Source: Streptomyces ardesiacus (GTDB lineage: Bacteria; Actinomycetota; Actinomycetes; Streptomycetales; Streptomycetaceae). From it: a stretch of DNA of 64,000 bases. The stretch lies in assembly GCF_003112575.1 (NCBI RefSeq), contig NZ_BEWC01000004.1, positions 62,001 through 126,000 of the forward strand, read 5' to 3'. The notes beneath the pieces were generated by a model, which worked only from the letters and a program-made list of their open reading frames with translations, made no database searches and was not told the origin of the DNA. Shown here piece by piece: positions 60,124 through 64,000 of the stretch; positions within the stretch are counted from its first letter, which is position 1; each line of letters opens with the position of its first letter. The position numbers and the translations under genes are program-made.

Positions 60124-60897
60124 TCAGACGGTCGGGATGATGCCGCCGTCGACGCGGAACTGCGCCCCGGTGAGCCACTTCGCTCGGCCGGAGGCGAGGA
60201 AGGCGATCATCTCGGCGACGTCCTCGGGGTCCCCGGGGCGGCCCATGGGGACGTTCAGGTGGTCCACGATCTGCTGCGTGACGTCCTCGGTGGTCACGCC
60301 CCGCGCCTCCGCCATTCCGCGGAGGTGGGCGGTGGCGCCCTCGGTGACGACGAAGCCGGGAAGGACGCAGACCACGCGCACTCCGTGCGCGCCGACCTCG
60401 GTGGCCAGTTCGCGGCTGTAGGCATTGAGCGCGGCCTTGGCCGCGGCGTAGGACGCCTCCGTGCGCTGGGGCAGGTGGCTCGCGATCGAGGAGACGTGCA
60501 CGACGACGCCGGAGCCCCGCTCGACCATTCCCGGAACCAGGGCCCGGTCCAGGCGTACGGCGCTGAGGAGATTGATCTCCAGGTCCGCCCGCCAGGACGC
60601 GTCGGACCGGCTCAGGGTCGGCGCCGGGGTGCTGGCCGCGCCGGCGTTGTTCACGAGCACGTCCACTCCGCCCACCAGGTCGACGACCCGGCGGCCGAGC
60701 TCGGCCACGCCCTGCTGCGTCGAGAGGTCCGCCGGCACGAAGGTGGCGCCGCCGTCCTCCTCGGGTCGGCTGCGGGAGGCCGTCAGCACGGTCGCGCCTG
60801 CGGCGACGAAGCGGCGCGCGGTCGCCGCGCCCAGGCCCCGGCTGCCGCCCGTGACCAGCACGCGCAGGCCGTCCAGGCCCTCGTCGGTGTTCGGCAT
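60124..60897 (-). CDS. Short-chain dehydrogenase/reductase
   Basis: 257 residues. Classical SDR: TGGSRGLGAATARRF, NNAGAAS, active-site Ser in VHVSSIASH, YAAAK with the normal Tyr-Lys pair, and the C-terminal LTGAQFRVDGG. It reduces or oxidises a carbonyl/hydroxyl with NAD(P)H. Divergent from a TetR regulator with an inverted repeat between, and followed by a VOC gene. Confidence 0.9.
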   Translation of the reverse strand: MPNTDEGLDGLRVLVTGGSRGLGAATARRFVAAGATVLTASRSRPEEDGGATFVPADLSTQQGVAELGRRVVDLVGGVDVLVNNAGAASTPAPTLSRSDASWRADLEINLLSAVRLDRALVPGMVERGSGVVVHVSSIASHLPQRTEASYAAAKAALNAYSRELATEVGAHGVRVVCVLPGFVVTEGATAHLRGMAEARGVTTEDVTQQIVDHLNVPMGRPGDPEDVAEMIAFLASGRAKWLTGAQFRVDGGIIPTV

Positions 60898-60925
60898 GGG
60901 GGACTCTCCTCCGTAAGATGAACCT

Positions 60926-60956
60926 GACTCCGGAAACGATACCCGTAAACGGAGTC
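60926..60956. promoter_or_regulatory. Inverted repeat, candidate TetR operator
   Basis: GACTCCG (60926-60932) and CGGAGTC (60950-60956) are perfect reverse complements 17 bases apart, in the 81-base gap between the divergent SDR and TetR genes. Confidence 0.55.
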
Positions 60957-60978
60957 GGACTCACCTTATGGAGGATCC

Positions 60979-61557
60979 TTGCCGTCATCACGCCCACTGC
61001 GCGCCGACGCGCGTCGCAACCGCGAGGCACTGCTGTCAGCGGCCCGCCAAGCGTTCCTCGACGGCGACACCGACGCGCACGTGGAGGAGATCGCCCGCAG
61101 CGCAGGCGTCGCCGTCGGAACGCTCTACCGCCACTTCGAGACCCGCGAGGCGCTGATCGAGGAGGTCTACCGCAAGGAGGTCGACGACCTGTGCGCCGCG
61201 CCCGTCGGCCTGATGAACGAGCACGCCCCGGATGAGGCCCTGCGGCGCTTCCTGCTGCTGCTCGTGGACCATGCCGCCGTGGGCAAGGGGATGTCCGTCG
61301 CGCTGGAGAGCATCATGGCGACGAACTCGCCTGTCTTCGACGACGCCCGCACCCGCATGGGCGACGCCCTCACCCGGCTGCTCGACGCCGGCAGCGCGGC
61401 CGGAACTGTGCGCGGCGACGTCACCGGCCCCACCCTGCTGCGCGCCCTGGGCGGCATCTGTGCCATGCGTGCCACCGAGGGATGGCTCGACGAGGCCAGG
61501 CAGATCACCGGCCTCCTCCTCGATGGCCTCCGCCACGGGGCCCCGCGCGCGAGCTGA
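60979..61557 (+). CDS. TetR-family transcriptional regulator
   Basis: 192 residues, apparently from a TTG start at 60979, four bases after GGAGG. The HTH is HVEEIARSAGVAVGTLYRHFETREALIEE. The C-terminal half resembles the TetR group with an SBP-type ligand domain (FLLLLVDHAAVGKGMSVALESI). It is divergent from the SDR-VOC genes and is probably their repressor. Confidence 0.88.
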   Translation: MPSSRPLRADARRNREALLSAARQAFLDGDTDAHVEEIARSAGVAVGTLYRHFETREALIEEVYRKEVDDLCAAPVGLMNEHAPDEALRRFLLLLVDHAAVGKGMSVALESIMATNSPVFDDARTRMGDALTRLLDAGSAAGTVRGDVTGPTLLRALGGICAMRATEGWLDEARQITGLLLDGLRHGAPRAS

Positions 61558-61719
61558 GCCGACGGACGCACGTGCCGGGCACGACACTCCGGCCCGCCCT
61601 CACACGGGTCGACTCCGCGCTCCTCGTCCGGCGACAGCATCCCTCTACGGCCCCGACCCGCGTCGCCCTGAACATGGCGCCGCCGTCGCCCGCAGAGCAA
61701 GCGACGGCGGCAACGGGGC

Positions 61720-61794
61720 AGGCGGGGCGACCGGATTCGAACCGGCGTCCTCGCGATTTTGGAGACCGCGCGCGTCGACCGCTGCGCTGCGCCC
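61720..61794 (-). tRNA. tRNA-Trp-like element, anticodon CCA, poorly conserved body
   Basis: Read on the minus strand, 75 bases fold as a tRNA. Acceptor GGGGGCG pairs with CGCCCCG in 6 of 7 positions. The D-arm is GCGC/GCGC. The anticodon stem GCGGT/ATCGC holds the loop CTCCAAA (anticodon CCA, Trp). The T-arm GCCGG-TTCGAAT-CCGGT is normal. Odd points: a G/G first acceptor pair, C instead of T at position 8, no base left for position 26, six variable-loop bases and no encoded 3' CCA. It differs a lot from the standard actinobacterial tRNA-Trp, so it may be a second, divergent tRNA or a pseudo-tRNA. Confidence 0.55.
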
Positions 61795-61810
61795 CCGTCC
61801 CGGTACGGGA

Positions 61811-62211
61811 TCATAGTCGGCCCGCTATCGGCCTGGCATTGTCATTTGAGGGGCGGCGTCGAACGCGACTCAGCAGGGTGACCTGACCGCCGAGATCCCC
61901 GGCCGGCTCCGGTCCGACCGCACGATGCGGCGACCGACACCGCCGCGGGTCCGCGGCCCCCAGGGCGGCCGATCCCGCCGCCGCCACCGCATCAGCGTGC
62001 TCTTCGCCGTGCTCCGCGACGGCACCCTCTACGCACCACGCACCCCTAAGCAGCCGTCGCACGACCGACTCGGGCTCGACGACGGACGTAGAAGCCCTCC
62101 ACCCGGCCATTACCTCTGACGTCATCGACCACGCTCCCCTGCTGCGGCAACGTGGTGCATGTCAACGAGATCCCGACGACGGTTCCGGCACCCAAGGCCC
62201 GAGGAGCAACC
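61811..62211. other. Intergenic region, nothing recognised
   Basis: About 400 bases upstream of the SnoaL-like gene. It contains that gene's promoter and the ribosome site GAGGAG at 62201-62206. Short open frames here show no protein character. Confidence 0.4.
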
Positions 62212-62655
62212 ATGCCCATCACGTCCGCTGAGCTCACCGCGAGTTCCGTCACCGACACCACCCGCCACGTCGTCCAGGAGTTCCTCGCCGCCCGGATGGC
62301 CGGGGACGTCGAGCGGCTCGTCGGGCTCTTCGCGGACGACGTCGACTGGCTACTCGCCGAGAACCCCGCCGTCCCGTGGATCCGGCCGCGCTCCACCGGA
62401 GCCGAATGCGCCGCCCAGTTCACGGAGCTGGCCGAGCACACGGTGGCCGAGGATGCACGGGCCTCCGTCGACACGTTCCTCGTTGACGGCACCGACGCCG
62501 TCCTGATGGGGCACCTCTCGGGGACCGTGCGCGCGACGGGGAAGTCCTTCGAGGGCCCCTTCGCGCTGCGCCTCACCGTCGAGGAGGGCCGGATCACCCG
62601 GCATCACCTCTACGAGAACAGCGTATCGATCGCCGAGGCGTGCACCCCTTCCTGA
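62212..62655 (+). CDS. SnoaL/NTF2-like protein
   Basis: 147 residues from the ATG at 62212, behind GAGGAG. The cone-shaped NTF2-like fold is suggested by VVQEFLAARMAGDVERLVGLFADDVDWLL and a later EGRITRHHLYENSVSI. Members act as ketosteroid-isomerase-like enzymes, polyketide cyclases or ligand-binding proteins. There is no operon context to choose between these. Confidence 0.8.
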   Translation: MPITSAELTASSVTDTTRHVVQEFLAARMAGDVERLVGLFADDVDWLLAENPAVPWIRPRSTGAECAAQFTELAEHTVAEDARASVDTFLVDGTDAVLMGHLSGTVRATGKSFEGPFALRLTVEEGRITRHHLYENSVSIAEACTPS

Positions 62656-62908
62656 GTCCCGCCCCCCCCGAGTCGCGACCTGGCCGGTGCCGGGGCAGGC
62701 CCTCGCGGAAAGGGTCCGCTCCTCCGCCAAGGGGGCTCAGGTGCTTCTGCGCTTCCTGATGTTCTTCGCTCGAAGCAGCGTCCCGGTCGCGGGCACGGCC
62801 GTCTCCACCGGCCCCCATCTGTCGGCACGGCCTACGAGCGTTTGCCGTCGCGGGAGTTGATGCATCGTCCACGGTCGGGAGCGTCGAGTGCGTGGGCGCC
62901 TGGTGCGG

Positions 62909-63880
62909 CTACGCGTGTTCGCGTTCCATGTCGATCACGTACTTCCCCCGGACGCCGCCGGCTTCCAGCCTCCCGTGTGCCTCCGCGATGCCGGACATGG
63001 GAAAGATCGAGTCGATCACGGGCCGGATGCTTCCTGCCTCGGTGAGGCGGGTCAGCTCGCCGATCCGGTCCGCGGAAGGGTTGTTGCTGAAGAGCTTGAA
63101 CCGCCGTGGTGATACGGCGGCCCGCAAGCCGGACCCGAGTATCGAGGTGAGCATGCGGTCGGTGTCGAAGGCGAGGGCCACCATCCGCCCCCGCCGGGAC
63201 AGCCGCGCCCGATAGGAGCCCAGATCGGTGCCCACGACGTCGACGACGACGTCGAAGCGGCCGAGGTCCGCCGGCCGTGCGGTGCGGTAGTCGAGCGCCT
63301 CGTCGGCTCCGAGTGCGGTGACCCAGCCGAGATTGCGGGCTGAGGCGAGGGCGGTGACACGGGCACCGAGGGCCTTGCCCAGCTGTACGGCGACGCTGCC
63401 GACGCCTCCGGTCGCACCCCGGATCAGGAGCCGTTCGCCGGGGGCGAGATGGGCCTTGTCCGTCAGTGCCGTCAGTGCCGTCAGTGCGGTGGTGCCCGAC
63501 ACGGGGAGAGCCGCGGCTTCGACGAGGCTCAGGTTCTTCGGCGCCCGGGCCAGCCGCTCCTGGGGAACGGAAACGTAGTCGGCGAGAGAGCCGAAGGCGA
63601 AGTGGGGCATGAGCCCCCACACCGCGTCTCCGGCCTGCCAGGCATGGACGCCCGGCCCGGTCGCCGAGACGCGGCCGGCGAAGTCGCCGCCCGTGCCGCG
63701 GGGGAACGGGGCCCGGCTGATCCGGCGCATCCGCCCCGAGCGGAAGGCGATCTCTCCCGCGTCCACGCTGGCGGCGTGGACCTCGACGAGTACTTCTCCC
63801 GGTCCCGGCCGCGGGGCGGGCACTTCGTTGACGCGTAGCACTTCGGGCGGGCCAAAACGGTCGTACTGCACGACACGCAT
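62909..63880 (-). CDS. Zinc-independent MDR-type NAD(P)H:quinone oxidoreductase
   Basis: 323 residues from the ATG at 63880; ATG at 63901 would add seven. The N-terminal GroES-like domain has MRVVQYDRFGPPEVL and GGDFAGRVSATGPGV. The Rossmann domain has LLIRGATGGVGSVAVQLGKALGARV and LGADEALDYRT. Zinc-binding cysteines are absent, as in quinone oxidoreductases. It is divergent from a gene that starts at the right edge, across an operator-like repeat, so it is probably under a regulator encoded there. Confidence 0.88.
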   Translation of the reverse strand: MRVVQYDRFGPPEVLRVNEVPAPRPGPGEVLVEVHAASVDAGEIAFRSGRMRRISRAPFPRGTGGDFAGRVSATGPGVHAWQAGDAVWGLMPHFAFGSLADYVSVPQERLARAPKNLSLVEAAALPVSGTTALTALTALTDKAHLAPGERLLIRGATGGVGSVAVQLGKALGARVTALASARNLGWVTALGADEALDYRTARPADLGRFDVVVDVVGTDLGSYRARLSRRGRMVALAFDTDRMLTSILGSGLRAAVSPRRFKLFSNNPSADRIGELTRLTEAGSIRPVIDSIFPMSGIAEAHGRLEAGGVRGKYVIDMEREHA

Positions 63881-63902
63881 GCGGGATCCCTCGCTCTCCA
63901 TA

Positions 63903-63960
63903 AAAGTGGGGTGGCCCCCCACTTTGCTTGGGCTACAGTAACCGGAGAGCCACCCCATTT
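63903..63960. promoter_or_regulatory. Repeated inverted sites between divergent genes
   Basis: AAAGTGGGG (63903-63911) and CCCCACTTT (63917-63925) are perfect reverse complements. A further half-site GCCACCCCATTT (63949-63960) mirrors AAAGTGGGGTGGC with one base missing. They lie in the 102-base gap between the oxidoreductase and the gene starting at 63983. Confidence 0.65.
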
Positions 63961-63982
63961 AGCAAGCGGCAAGGAGGGCACC

Positions 63983-64000
63983 GTGACCGACTCCCCCCGG
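63983..64000 (+). CDS. Start of a divergent gene cut by the window edge
   Basis: GTG at 63983, four bases after AGGAGGG, opens a frame MTDSPR that continues beyond the window. By position opposite an oxidoreductase and next to operator-like repeats it is probably a TetR-, MarR- or HxlR-type regulator. Six codons are too few to tell. Confidence 0.55.

Noticed and set aside
1..64000. CRISPR arrays, integrase genes, attachment-site repeats, rRNA or riboswitches
   Set aside because: No regularly spaced repeats, integrases or rRNA sequences were seen, and I found no repeat of the tRNA-like 3' end. A riboswitch search with covariance models was not possible here.

Overview
The window is high-GC DNA with strong G/C third-position bias, GTG and TTG starts beside GGAGG-type ribosome sites, and typical actinomycete gene families: multi-domain SpoIIE phosphatases, a SigB/SigF-type sigma factor, FadR, TetR and LacI regulators, and NRPS/PKS megasynthases. 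It reads as a chromosomal stretch of a Streptomyces or close relative, probably an arm or accessory region. No phage, plasmid or CRISPR genes were seen. The only mobile DNA is a short IS30 transposase remnant.

Layout. 1-6.3 kb: the 3' part of a GAF/SpoIIE phosphatase, a NarL/DesK-type two-component pair, and a coupled glycosyltransferase pair (GT87-like membrane enzyme plus GT4). 6.4-23.4 kb: the main feature, a secondary-metabolite locus. Three overlapping leftward genes encode an NRPS (C-A-PCP-TE), a 3105-residue NRPS-PKS hybrid (A-PCP-C-A-PCP-KS-KR-ACP-TE, no AT) and a TauD/TfdA oxygenase. A GtfB-like glycosyltransferase and a nucleotidyltransferase sit next to them. The first NRPS and the nucleotidyltransferase each carry a leucine TTA codon near the start, so both may depend on bldA. 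23.5-25.0 kb: a LacI regulator and a GH3 beta-glucosidase, each lacking its N-terminus and fused head to head, the scar of a deletion. 25.1-28.9 kb: a sugar-acid locus (FAH-family enzyme, IlvD/EDD dehydratase, divergent FadR regulator with a perfect operator). 29-31.7 kb: SDR/TetR pair, YCII protein, small protein.

32-42.2 kb: stress and envelope genes: DUF6328 membrane protein, site-2 protease with CBS domains, phospholipase D/cardiolipin synthase, a sigma factor, a 68-residue ORF coupled to an ABC exporter, a second GAF/SpoIIE phosphatase paralogous to the one at the left edge, and an MBL-fold protein. 42.3-48.7 kb: a catabolic island with alpha-ketoglutarate-semialdehyde-type dehydrogenase, GntR regulator, DHDPS-family lyase and a divergent MFS-DhaK-DhaL operon. 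Two palindromes with one consensus probably bind the GntR protein. 49.5-54.8 kb: sugar ABC importer with nucleoside hydrolase and a divergent LacI regulator. 54.9-64 kb: secreted beta-propeller phytase, three regulator/oxidoreductase pairs with candidate operators, an NmrA-like protein, an IS30 scar, a tRNA-Trp-like element and a SnoaL-like protein.

Links. The dehydratase and FAH enzyme at 25-28 kb and the lyase and aldehyde dehydrogenase at 42-45 kb together give a complete non-phosphorylating (Weimberg-like) route from a sugar acid to alpha-ketoglutarate, split over two loci. In the NRPS-PKS, binding-pocket residues read by eye suggest an aliphatic residue, then proline, then one ketide unit whose malonyl group must be loaded by an AT encoded elsewhere.
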